From Humulus lupulus (Eukaryota > Streptophyta > Magnoliopsida > Rosales > Cannabaceae), in NCBI RefSeq assembly GCF_963169125.1, contig NC_084802.1:33138107-33202106 (forward strand): DNA of 64,000 nt, given 5' to 3'. Position 1 is the first letter of the stretch. Every line of letters begins with the position of its first letter. The position numbers and the translations under genes are program-made. Of this stretch, positions 20,421 to 31,749 are shown piece after piece. The notes below the pieces were generated by a model. That model was not told the DNA's origin and made no database searches. It worked only from the letters and a program-made list of their open reading frames with translations.

Positions 20421-22740
20421 TTCTAAGATACTTGAGAATATTCTTCACTACAATCCAATGACTCAATCCAGGATTGGATTGATAACAGCTGACTATCCCT
20501 ACTGCATAACAAATGTCAGGTCTTGTACACTACATGGCGTACATTAGACTGCCTACTACTGAGGCATAGGGATACTGTCTCATGTCTTCCTTTTCCTGAG
20601 GTGTCTTGGGACACTGCTCCTTGGAAAGGAATACTCCAGAATGGGTTGGCATATCACCCTTTTTGGAGTTTTGCTTATTAAAGCGTTCTAGCACCTTATC
20701 AATATAAGTTTCTTGAGACAGTGCCTAAGTTTTGTTCTGTTTATCTCTAAGAATCTTAATGCCCAGAACATACTTTGCTTCTCCCAAATCTTACATTTGG
20801 AATTGTTTAGCTAATCAGTTCTTTACATTTGATAATGTCACTACATCATTCCCAATGAGTAGGATATCATCAACATAAAGAATGAGGAATACTACTATAC
20901 CATCTTTGATTTGTTTATAGACATAAAGATCGTCAACATCTTGTTCAACAACCAAATGTTTTTCTTGTGTCATTAAATCTAAGATTCCAAGATCTAGAAG
21001 CTTGTTTGAGTCCATGAATGGACCTAAGAAGCTTACAAACCTTTTGCTCTTGATCTTTTAATTCGAACCCTTTCTGGTTGAGACATGTAAATGGTTTCGT
21101 CAAGGTAGCCATTCAGAAAAGCTGCTTTGACATCCATTTGCCAGATCTCGTAATCCATGCACGCGGCTATGGACAAGAGTATACAAATGGATTTTAGCAT
21201 GGCTAATGGAGAAAAGGTTTCCTCATAGTCAACCCCTTCTTACAGGAGAAAAGATTTCTTCATACTCAACCCCTTCTTTCTGTGTGTAACCTTTGGCTAC
21301 AGGCCTTGCTTTGAAAGTCTCTACTTTCCCATTTGCTCCTCTTTTCTTCTTGAATATCCACTTGCAACCAATGGGTTTGATATTCTCAGGTGGATTTTCA
21401 AGAACCCAGATAGAATTGAACACATCGATTCCATTTCTTGGTTCATGGCTTCTTGCCATTTTTCCTTGTCAGAATGATTCATTGCATTTTCAAATGTCAA
21501 TGGATCGTCTTTGTTTGTGTCAAACACAAGCATTTGAACCTCGTGTTCACAGTACGTGGGTTACTTACTAACCCTCCCACTACGATGAAGTTCTCTACTA
21601 TTATGACTAGAACTAGCAGTTTCCTCTTGCCGTTTTTCATTGGTTATTACTGGTGACTTTGCGACTTTATTTGAGACCATCTCCTCTGGTACAACCTTAC
21701 TTGGAGGTTTATGGTTATTAACATAGTCATATTCAAGAAAAGTTGCATTTGTCAATACAAATGTTTTATTTTCTTTTTGGACTATAGAAAATTCCACCTC
21801 CAGTCTCTTTGGAATATCCCACAAACATACACACTTCAAAGCGCGTTTCCAACTTCCCGGTCTTCCTTTTGAGCACGTATGCATGACACCCCAAATTCTA
21901 AAATGGTGTAAACTAAGTTTACAACCATTCCATAATTCTATGGATGTCTTTTGGATAGACTTAGGTGGAACATCATTCAATGTGTATAGAACACATTGAA
22001 TTTGTATAGCCCCTGAATGACAGTAGTAATGATGAGAAACTCATCATTCATCTAACCATATCTAGTAACGTTCTATTCCGACTTTCTGAAACATCATTTT
22101 ACTGTGTTGTTTCAGGTGTAGTGAGTTGGAATTGAATGCCATGCTCACGTTGATGGTTCTTGAATTCACAGTCCAAGTACTCTCTTCCTCGATCAGATCG
22201 AAGTGCTTTTTAGTGATTTACCTAATTTCTTTTTAGCCTTTGCTTGAAATTCTTTGGACTTTCCAAAAGTCTCATATTTTCTTTGCATTAATTATAGGTA
22301 ACCATATCTTGAATAATCGTCAATGAAAGTGACGAAATATTCACAACCTCCTCTTGCTTGTACATTAAGTGGACTACTAACATCCATATGTACTAGCTGA
22401 AGTGGTTCTGTGGCTCTTGAACCTTTAGCAGAGAAAGGTCTCTTGGTCATTTTGTTTTCTATACAGGATTTACAAACAGAGAGAGATCCAATAAATGGTT
22501 CTCTTAAAGGACTATCATTTACAAGCCTATTTATTCTGTCTAGACCAATATGGCCCAATCTCAAGTGCTACAGATATGTTTTACTATTGGAATCAGTTAA
22601 ATAGATCTAGGATTAGTTGTGTTAAATAATTCAGAATTATAAAAATTGTCATTCATTATAAGTATGTAAACTTTGTTTATCCCAAAGCATTTCCATAACA
22701 GGTAAATAGATAATTTCTTTAAATAATAACTACTTTATTA
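20421..22740 (-). pseudogene. E5 copia pol (GAG-pre-integrase, integrase, RT)
   Basis: Minus-strand order: KVYIL region (about 22690), GHIGLDRINRLV, the zinc C pair in SVCKSCIENKM, HMDVSSPLNVQARGG with the first catalytic D, FVTFIDDYSRYGY, the second D in LRSDRGREYL (about 22195), the LHRSGRVSK linker, then RT with [12 protein letters not shown] (about 21370), LYVDDILLIG (about 20880) and GSLMYAM..TRPDICYAVGI (about 20540). Many stops and frameshifts, including a local duplication near 21225-21260 (TTTCYTCATA-CTCAACCCCTTCTT). This would be the polymerase and integrase of a Ty1/copia element. Confidence 0.8.
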
Positions 22741-22956
22741 ATAAAAGAAATAGATGTTATGCAAAAATAGAAATAAGTTTCCAAACATTAATAATCAAAA
22801 TTACTAACAATAAACTAAATTTCTAGACTGTAGTTTTCTTTGTTTAAAGAAATCTAAAATTTCTAAAACAAAATAAAGAAATTTAAATTGTTCAAATAAC
22901 AATAAAATTACTAAATAAAAACTACACTCCAACTTCTCCATCTCTTTACTTGCTAT
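22741..22956. other. AT-rich gap between E5 pol and gag
   Basis: About 215 bp of A/T-rich sequence without coding signal where gag C-terminus, zinc knuckle and protease would be expected. Confidence 0.5.
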
Positions 22957-23500
22957 TCAAATCCTCATCAGTCTCTGCCTCCTTTTCAGGGTTCTGATTC
23001 TGCAAAAGGAAAAACAAAAGAAAAATAGTTTAGTGGCATATATTTTTGAATCTACTATCCAAAAAATTTGAATCTTATATTCATAGTGTTTGAATCTATT
23101 ATTCAAAGTTGAAAAATATATGTAAATCTTATTTACCTTTTTCGTTTGATATAAACGATGACACTCAGCAAAGACTTCCTCTGTCATTGCTCGCCACATC
23201 TCATGTGCTAAGTTATAGTGTATATATTTTTCCTTTGTTTCGTCAGGCATGGTTGAAAGCATGCAATAACATGCCAACTGATCGGATTTCATCCAATTTG
23301 CATATTTTTCTTCTGCTTCATAGCTAGTAGCCAGAGGTGGTTCTGTTGGAGGTTTTTCACAGACAGTTGACATCATCTTCTTATAAGAAAAAATAGTCAA
23401 CATGCCTCGAAACCAGTGTTGCATATTTTCAGGTTCAAAAACCAAGGATTTGAGAAAGGCATCGGTGTGTAATTCACTAATAAACATTTTACTGGTAATA
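22957..23500 (-). pseudogene. E5 copia gag fragment
   Basis: An open minus-strand segment with SYEAEEKYANWMKSDQLACY and NLAHEMWRAMTEEVFAE resembles the N-terminal UBN2-like region of copia gag proteins. It then runs into low-complexity sequence near 23130 and ends QNPEKEAETDEDLNSK. The usual CCHC knuckle is missing. The ORF extends upstream to 23631, but that part is AT-rich and probably not gag. Confidence 0.6.
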
Positions 23501-23631
23501 AATAAGTACAAATAAATATTATTATATTTAGAATAATAAATATCAAAGTTTTCAGAAATTAAACGTGATGCATGAGCCCAATTAAAACACATAAAATAAA
23601 GATTAATTTCCACGATAAAATTTTCTAACAA

Positions 23632-25331
23632 TTAAAGTGCCGCCTTAGGGTCAGTCAAATTAATTTTAGAGAATTTATAAGACATTCTTATCTTTATTGT
23701 TTAATACTTAAAATAACTCTTCATTTTCTCTTTTAAACATTAAAGTACCGCTTAGTTTGGTCAAGTAATGATTGTCCACTGCACGAGCTTAATCATAACT
23801 TTGTGAGTGTAACCCATTATTTCGGAGTTCATGACTTAACTTAGGACATGCCGCCTTAGGGTCGGTCAAGCCTAAAATACATCATTAGTTCCTATCTATG
23901 TAAGAAATATAACCTTGCTATTGATATGTCCAGACACCTTCCTTAGGGAGACGAAAACAAAGCCGTCGTGATGCGCTATTCATATCTCACGGTGTTATAT
24001 TAATAATGGAGACCATGGGTTATGTTTGAGATATCAACCCTCTCCCACTCACTATTTTGAAATAAGTGTTTTTAACCTAATTAATTCCAAATTAATTATA
24101 GTTTCTTTAAACTTTATGAACATAATTAAAATTGGAAAGAAAGCGAGTTTCTAGGTCCATATCCAATTTTAAATTACCAATCATGTTCATCTAAACTTTA
24201 CTAAAAAAAACACTTTTAAAATAAAGCTGGTTTAAAGAAATTAAGTCATAAAGACTTAAAATTTGGTGTGATATTTTACCAAGTTTTTAAAATAAAACTA
24301 AGTAATTTACATGCAATTGATTTCACAAAACAATTCATATAAACATATAGGACAATCCTAATAATCATGTTTCTACTAATGAGATGCATGATTATGACTG
24401 TGTGGGTTTTCATGTATGGCATACAATGCATGAACATGTTATCAATCACATTAACCACATGAAAATAATTATTTAAATAAATAAATAAACAATAAATGTT
24501 GAACCGAGTGCTTTTGGGTATTTCTAATTTTACAACCACTTTATAAAATTAAAATAAAACTGCCTTGATCTCCATCGGGTTTCTTTACTTTACTGTCGGT
24601 AGGATATGTGGCATTGTTGGTCCAGAACAATAATAAGAAAACAATTTTCAAATTATTTTGGATTAATTAAAATAAACTTTTAAATAATCATTATTTTTAT
24701 TTTTCTTTTAATTAAAACAAATTTTAATTAAAACTGAAATGAATTTAAATTAAAATCTGTTATTTTGAAAAAATAAATTTTAAATAAGATATTCAAAAAA
24801 AGTTTGTTAAGACAACAAAAATATCTCATTATTTAAATATCAAAATTCAAAAATAGGATATTTAAACATTTTAAATTTTTTTTAAAAATAACAGATTAAT
24901 TTCAGAAAAAATAATAAAAAAAAATATTCTGGACCAGTCAGACGGGGACACGTGGCGTCAAACGGGGCTGCCGGGCTGGACTGTACGGATCTGTACGGAC
25001 CCGTCCGTACGACGTCCGGCAGCGGCTCGGAGGTTGGCCTCGGAGGTGCGGTGGCTTAGTTCTGAATCCCGGGCTCCGTTCTGACTTTTGTGTGATCGGA
25101 ATTACAATTTTATGGTGTCGAAAACCAAATAAAACTACATAAATCCTATGCCCTTTAATGGCTCACACAATGATCTAATCATAAACAAATCCTAACCCAA
25201 AAACATCATACAATTAACGATTCAACATTCTCACGCATTCAATCACATTAAGCCATCCATTCATTCATCAAAATAAATAAATGCATAAAATTAAACCCAC
25301 ACAGATTCAATACATATATATATGTGAAGAA
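23632..25331 (-). other. E5 untranslated leader, 1.7 kb
   Basis: No ORF supported. It contains three spaced repeats of a CCGCCTTAGGGTCRGTCAA-like word (about 23640, 23750, 23860), long A/T-rich stretches, and one GC-rich island (24930-25080) with strong inverted repeats and a CACGTG box. Confidence 0.6.
24967..25023. other. Strong nested hairpin in E5 leader
   Basis: The outer stem GCTGCCGG/CCGGCAGC (24967-24974 with 25016-25023) encloses an inner stem GTACGGA/TCCGTAC (24993-24999 with 25004-25010) around a 4-base loop. It lies in a GC-rich island within very AT-rich DNA. Confidence 0.8.
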
Positions 25332-25344
25332 GGCTATGGTACCA
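25332..25344 (-). other. E5 primer-binding site, degenerate
   Basis: The minus strand reads TGGTACCATAGCC, two differences from the initiator tRNA-Met complement. It lies 2 bases from the LTR boundary. Confidence 0.65.
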
Positions 25345-25346
25345 TT

Positions 25347-25976
25347 TGTTAGTTTTTATTGATCAAATCAGAGATTATACGCAGTGGAACAACAATCAAA
25401 TTGTTAGATTAATCCCATAAGATTTCTAGATCTACTTCTTCACACTCATATATATATATATTGAATCAAGGACATGAACAGAAAAATTACCTCAGGCCCT
25501 TCCTTGCTGCTATCTTTTCGTATGGCTAACTTCCTTGAGATCTCACACCAAGATCTTCCAAAATGTTCTCAGGCACACAAAGAACGAGTGTGGGCTCGCT
25601 ATACAAATAATAGGCAATAAACTATTTATCAGATGTTCTCAACACATGAGATCTGATAATGTTTGGACCTAGGTTTTGTGAAGAACAATGACCTTTGTTT
25701 TTGTCACTGTTCTCTTTATCTAAGAGAGATTCCTAGATATTTTTCTATCCCTGAAAAGTTACATTCTGTGAAAACTGATATCCAATATTTAATAATATCC
25801 AATATATTAAAATATTTGTTATTTTAAACAAATTCAAAATAACTGATCAGTTATCAGATTTTTTTTTAAATAATAATATTTTAATCATATTAAAATATCT
25901 CATTATTTATTTAATATTTAAATAACTAAAATTGTGGAATCAAGAGACTGAGTACATCTCTTATGCGTGTAGCACA
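25347..25976 (-). repeat. E5 5' LTR (about 630 bp)
   Basis: On the plus strand it reads TGTTAGTTTTTATTG...GTGTAGCACA. The left edge is fixed by the primer site; the right edge is set by the TG...CA rule and by the start of the E6 LTR two bases later. No second copy exists in the window. Confidence 0.6.
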
Positions 25977-25977
25977 G

Positions 25978-28392
25978 TGTAACGCCCTGGATAGCCAAGA
26001 CCGTTACACTGTGTGTTTATAAAATGCCAGACTTGCTAATCAAGTCAATTAATTGAAAGTGTGTCATCAAAACTGTAAAGGAACAAGGGTTTAAAATGTT
26101 TTGGTCTCAAGAACCACATTTTCATTAAGAAACATTATTTGTCTACACGGGATCCCAAAAATACAAGCTCAAAGACCGTTTACAAAAGTTATAAGGTTCA
26201 AATACAATAATCAGCCATACTAAGGCAAAACAAGCAGTTAGATAATCCCTGTCCTGATCCACTCCTCGACCATGGAGATCGAACAGCTGGCTATGTACAT
26301 TCAGCCCTGCAGCCCTCCAACTCAGGATTGTTCCAGCTTGCCTTTGCCTTTACCTGCACCACGTAGCACCCGTGAGCCAAGGCCCAGCAAGAAAACACAA
26401 CAACAGAGCATAAACAATCAACAGACAAATCATTATCTCATATTGCCTCACATAATCTCAACCACATAACCATTTAGTATAGCCTAGTATACAACATGCC
26501 AAACATATCAATTCAAAGCATACATCACTGCACAAATGATAACTAGGGCTAGCGCTCTGAGGTTGCTCCCTCCGTTATCCCACTGACTCCGGCCCGCTTA
26601 AACCGAGCTCAGTGAATGTTAAGCTGTCCTTGGCTACCAGTGGCCAAGCCGCACCCTGTGCGCAAATATAATGTACGGCACTCTTGGGCCGCTTTTACAT
26701 GTCCCATGGCGTAATACCATCATTGACACGATACAAGTATCAGGAGCACTTAGTCCCATCACAAACATATAATCGGGTGCAGTTTTCTTACCTTTCAATG
26801 CGCTAGTTTTGATCCCTCGACTCCTTGAGCACGATCCCCCTCGAGCCCTAGCGCTCACCTAAACACAATCATGGGCCAACGTCATCATCAACCCTCAAGT
26901 TCAAAACCTAGCCCCGGGGCCAATCCCGAGCCCCCGGGAAGTCCTAGTTCCACTAAACAAGGTGGTGGAATCAAACCCCAAACCCTTGGTCAAAAACCCT
27001 TGCAAATAACCCTAAAATCCCCTTCAGAAGGCAGGGTAGCGCTACAGCGCTCATGGGAGGGCGCTACAGTGCTACAAATAGAAACAAAATCCCTCAGCAA
27101 ACTTGGCCTAGCGCTACAGCGCCCAAAGGCTAGCGCTGTAGCGCTAGTCACAAACAGGCCAACACCAAATTTCTCTTCCTACGATTTCATCGAACCAAAC
27201 TCAACCAAAACTTCCCCCAAACCTTTGCCAACCTCAAAAACAACCTTATGGCCATATTCCACTCATCCCAAGCACCCCAAATACCTAAAACTCAAGCACA
27301 TGCATCTCCAATCCCAAAATTCACCATAGCTGTCCCTAAGCTCAGAAACTCAACAAAACCAGTTAAAACATCAGGGTTAGAGGCTCAGAATTCATACCTT
27401 TAATGGAGCTTCGACCTCAAGACAACCTTTACACCTCCTTAGCTTGCTCTTCCTTAACCTTTGCCCTGAATTTCCCAAAGTCCCCATCAAACCCAGCTTA
27501 CACACCACAGTTCAAAAACCAAAACCAGCAACTAAAGAATTTGCAGAACCTTACCTCAAGTGATGGCCTAACCTTGCTAAACCCTTGCCAAATCCTCAAG
27601 CTTAGCTCAGAAACCTTGTAGCTTAATTTTCCTAACTCTCCTCTGAATTTTACTCCAAAAAGAACAGTGGTGATAAAGGTACAAACCGACTCAGGGAAAT
27701 CTACTCTGTTTTTCCTTCCTTTCCTTTTCTTTCTTTTTTCCTTCTTTTCTCTCTTTCAAACTTCTATAACTTTCTACAATTCCCACTAACATAAAGCCCT
27801 GGTAAAACTTAACTCCTGTAAGCCAAATGACTATTATGCCCTCCCTATTAAGTCTAAACCCTTTAATCCACTTAGGGCATTTTAGTCATTTTACCCAATT
27901 CCCGTTAACTCCTCGAGTGTCTCTAATATTTCCCGCTTAATTCCCGATACCCAATTAATCACCAATAGTATTCCTCAATGTCAAGATAGACTCCAGTATA
28001 TTCCCTAAATTCCCATTTATACCCCTAAGCTCACCCCGAGCCAGGTATAAATCCCCGCCATGACTTTTTCGCTACTTTGCTCACTAGGATCGTCTCGAGT
28101 CACAGATCACATATGTATCCACATAATAATGTGGTCTCGACAATTATCACATATATCAAAGCAGTTATGCCCATAATGGCCAAAATTACAATTATGCCCT
28201 TCTAGCCTAATCAGGGCCTACATGCATACTAATACACATAGTCATGCATCTCAGATAATCAAATAGTCATATAACATGCTTTAAATCATAATCATGCATC
28301 TTAATCATTAAATTCACAAATAATTCCCATTATGCCCTCCAGGCACACTAATCAAGGCCATTAAGCCTTATTAGTGAATTTGGGTCGTTACA
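25978..28392 (-). repeat. E6 3' LTR (2415 bp)
   Basis: On the minus strand it starts TGTAACGACCC and ends GGGCGTTACA. It carries the conserved GGCTCACGGGTGCTACG block (26350-26378), the hairpin (26947-26972) and a cluster of AGCGCTACAGCGC words (27037-27147). ORFs at 26871-27329 and 27403-27621 lie inside the LTR and lack family support. Confidence 0.85.
27037..27147. repeat. AGCGCTACAGCGC word cluster in E6 LTR
   Basis: Four variants of one near-palindromic word occur at 27037-27051, 27061-27074, 27109-27122 and 27130-27147. The last, CTAGCGCTGTAGCGCTAG, is palindromic except for its centre. Confidence 0.85.
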
Positions 28393-28410
28393 ACTATCCC
28401 CTCCTAATGA
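28393..28410 (-). other. E6 polypurine tract
   Basis: The minus strand reads TCTCATTAGGAGGGGATAGT immediately before the LTR. E2 and E9 have the same AGGAGGGGATA core. Confidence 0.8.
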
Positions 28411-28428
28411 GAATTTCGTCCTCAAAAT

Positions 28429-31057
28429 TTACCTGAACAACTCGGGATACTGATCCCGCATCGCTGACTCAAGCTCCCAGGTCGCCTCCTCGGCCTTACT
28501 ATTCCTCCACAGCACTTTAACCAGAGGAATCGTCTTATTCCGCAACACTTTATCTTTCCGATCCAAGATCTGGACTGGTTTCTCTTCATAAGCCAAATAT
28601 GCCTGTAACACTAAATCTTCATATCTCAACACATGAGTCACATCTGAGACATACTTCCGAAGCATGGAAACATGAAACACATCATGAACTCCAGACAACG
28701 ATGGCGGTAAAACTAACCTGTAAGCCACCTGACCAATCCTTTCCAGGATCTCGAATGGTCCAATGAATCTAGGGCTTAGCTTGCCCTTCTTTCCAAACCT
28801 CCTCACCCCTCGCAATGGTGAAACTCGAAGAAAGACGTGGTCCCCAACCTGGAACTCCACATCCCTACACTTAGGATCAGCGTAGCTTTTCTGTCTACTC
28901 TGAGATGCGAGCATCCTAGCCCGGATCTTCTCTATGGCCTCACTTGTCTTCTGAACCATATCTGGTCCCAAATATCTCCTCTCACCCATCTCATCCCAAT
29001 GAATGGGTGATCTACACTTCCTCCTGTATAACATCTCATAGGGAGCCACTCCAATCGTTGACTAATAACTATTGCTATACGAGAACTCAAAAAACGGAAG
29101 GTACTTACTCCATGAACCCTCAAAATCAATCACACATGCTCTGAGCATATCCTCCAATACCTGGATTGTCCTCTCAGACTGTCCATCAATCTGAGGATGA
29201 AAGGCTGTACTGAATTTCAATTGAGTCCCCAGAGCTTTCTGCCAACCACCCCAAAATTTGGAAGTGAAGATAGGATCCCAGTCTGACACTATAGACTTAG
29301 GAACCCCATGGAGACGTACGATCTCCCTCACATACAACTCAGCATACTGATCCACAGTATATGTTGACCTCACTGGAAGGAAATGGGCTGACTTGGTGTA
29401 TCTATCCACTATCACCCACACCGAGTCATGAAGCCCCACTGTCCTGGGTAAACCTCCCACAAAATCCATAGTAATGTCTTCCCATTTCCATTCAGGAATA
29501 CCCAAAGGCTGAAGCAACCCTGCTGGTCGTTGATGCTCAGCTTTCACTTGCTGACAGGTCAAGCATCTGGCGACGTACTCTACCACATCCTTCTTCATCC
29601 CGGGCCACCAATACAACGTTCGCAGATCCTGATACATCTTCGTGGTACCCGGATGAAGTGAGTGTGGCGTTGTATGAGAGTATCTCTCGTCTGATCCCCT
29701 CATCAGCTGGTACACAAATCCGCCCCTGATACCGGAGTAATCCAATCTCAGAAACTGAATAGTCCTTAGCTACTCCCGCTAAGACATCCTCTCTAACCCT
29801 CTGTAACTGAGCATCTACCAACTGCCCCTCTCTGATCCGCTCTAGCAGAGTCGACTGCAAAGTAATATTAGCCAACCGGCCCACCACCAACTCTATCCCT
29901 GCTCTGACCATCTCATCAGCTAACTCCCTTGAGATCTGAACAGAACTATACAACTGACCTGGACCTCTGCGGCTCAATGCATCCTCCACCACATTGGCTT
30001 TCCCCGGATGGTAAAGAATATCATAATCATAATCCTTTACCAGCTCTAGCCAATGCCTCTGTCTCATATTCAGGTTCTTCTATGTAAAGAAATACTTCAG
30101 GCTCTTATGGTCAGTATATACCTCGCACTTCTCCCCATATAGATAATGTCGCCAAATCTTCAGTGCAAAAACCACTGCTACCAGCTCCAAGTCATGGGTA
30201 GGATACTGCTGCTCATACTCCTTCAGCTGTCGTGATGCATAAGCTATAACCTTCTCATTCTGCATCAACACACAGCCTAAGCCCAACCTCGATGCATCAC
30301 AATAGACAACAAACTTCCCTTCCCCTGAAGGAAGACTCAACACTGGCGATGTAATAAGTCGTCACTTTAACTCCTGAAAATTGTCTTCACACTTATCTGA
30401 CCAGATAAACTTCAGATTCTTCCTTGTCAATTCTGTCATTGGTGCTGCTATCTTTGAGAAGCCCTCTACAAATTGTCTGTAGTAACCTGCTAACCCCAGA
30501 AAACTCCGTACCTCCGAGGCGTTCCTTGGCCTCGGCCAATCCCTAACTGCCTCTATCTTAGATGGATCCACCTTAATCCCATCTGCACCAACAATATGTC
30601 CAAGGAATGTCACTTCAGGTAACCAGAACTCACACTTCTTAAACTTAGCATACAACTGATGCTCCCTCAACCTCTGAAGAACCTGTCGAAGATGAAACTC
30701 GTGCTCTACCTTTGAACTAGAATACACCAAGATGTCGTCGATGAAGACAATAACGAACTGATCCAGAAAATCCTTGAACACCCTGTTCATTAGATCCATA
30801 AAGGCTGCTGGGGCGTTGGTCAAACCAAAAGACATGACCAAGAACTCATAGTGCCCATATTGCGTTCGGAAGGCCGTCTTAGGTATGTCCTCATCCTTGA
30901 TACTCAGCTGGTGATAACCAAATCAGAGATCAATCTTTGAGAACACCGTCTTACCCTTCAGCTGATCGAACAAGTCATCAATCCTTGGTAGGGGGTACTT
31001 ATTCTTAATGGTTAACTTGTTCAATTCTCAGTAGTCAATACACATCCTCCGTATTGT
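28429..31057 (-). pseudogene. E6 pol: RT, RNase H, integrase, chromodomain-like tail
   Basis: RT keeps [10 protein letters not shown] (about 30730) and [18 protein letters not shown]. RNase H has [30 protein letters not shown] and [11 protein letters not shown]. Integrase shows the HHCC finger ([24 protein letters not shown]), then MDFVGGLP, VSDWDPIFTSKFW and QIDGQSERTIQVLED as DDE motifs. The C-terminus (PVQILDRKDKVLRNK, VLWRNSKAEEATWELE) is the Tekay chromodomain-like segment that may guide integration to heterochromatin. Stops (near 30361, 30078, 29060) and a frameshift near 29740-29540 inactivate it. Confidence 0.9.
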
Positions 31058-31065
31058 TGATACAT

Positions 31066-31652
31066 GTTCCCAGCCATCCATGATATTAAATCTCCAAAAC
31101 AAAAGTCATTAGCCTCATTCTTTGAAGAGACCTTAACGAATGAATCTAAAGATTTAATAAACATGAACAGGAGTTCATGAACACTTAGGATTTAGGTTGA
31201 TCTATAAATGATCATCAGTTATGATATGAATTACAAGTCTTTATTGTTAAATGGTTTTTGGATAAAGACTTTAATTCACATCGGTCCATGTCATATATAA
31301 TCATATTATATAAAGCACATTTACCGAGATGTCTTTCCACATCAATAATCCGAATCTAGATTATTTGTATCATTATGATACTCATTAAACCGTACTTACA
31401 ACTCTAATTAAAGAATTCCATAACTTTAATTTGTTTATGTTGACTATTTTTATTCATTCATGTGACCTTAATTCTCTCGTACTAATACAAGATCACATCC
31501 TCAATAATGAATATGGAATTTTTCTGATATTTACAAAATTATTCAAACAATAATTTAACAATCTAAATATGACAATAATAATAAACCATTGTATTTATTT
31601 ATTCACAGAAAAAACAAATGTCTTTACATGCTTTTAGGACACACTCCTAACA
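31066..31652 (-). repeat. E7: copia LTR fragment
   Basis: It is homologous along its whole length to 35771-36342 in E8, in the same orientation. It begins TGTTCCCAGCCATCC and ends CTCCTAACA. The left side runs into E6 RT, the right into the last codons of E2 pol. It is either a complete short LTR or the 5' portion of an E8-type 2-kb LTR. Confidence 0.7.
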
Positions 31653-31749
31653 GAAGTCACCTGGGAGCTGGAGGCAGATTTGTAGACTCAATATCCCGAG
31701 TTGTTCAGGTAAAATTTCAAGGACGAAAATTATGTAAGGAGGGGATAGT
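31653..31749 (+). pseudogene. E2 pol C-terminal end and polypurine tract
   Basis: The first codons read EVTWELEADL, then a TAG, then TQYPELFR and a stop near 31709, matching the chromodomain-like tail of E6 and E9. AAGGAGGGGATAGT (31736-31749) is the polypurine tract of E2. Confidence 0.8.

Larger units (their letters stand above)
20421..25976 (-). mobile_element. E5: copia element, 3' end missing
   Basis: Minus-strand order: 5' LTR (25347-25976), primer-binding site (25332-25344), long non-coding leader (23632-25331), gag fragment (22957-23631), AT-rich gap, then pol from the end of the protease/GAG-pre-integrase region to RT (22740-20421). The RT C-terminus, RNase H, polypurine tract and 3' LTR are missing at the junction with E2 near 20420. 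Whether the gag and pol blocks belong to one original element is uncertain, because the zinc knuckle and protease between them are absent. Confidence 0.7.
25978..31057 (-). mobile_element. E6: Tekay-like chromovirus, 5' half missing
   Basis: On the minus strand: pol from early RT to the chromodomain-like tail (31057-28429), polypurine tract (28393-28410), 3' LTR (25978-28392). It is broken inside RT, next to the copia LTR piece E7. The same family design as E2 and E9 but inverted relative to both. Which event removed the 5' half is not clear. Confidence 0.8.

Noticed and set aside
26871..27621. ORFs of 152 and 72 aa on the plus strand
   Set aside because: They lie inside the E6 LTR, antisense to the element; composition is Pro/Ser/Lys-rich from low-complexity DNA and has no domain.
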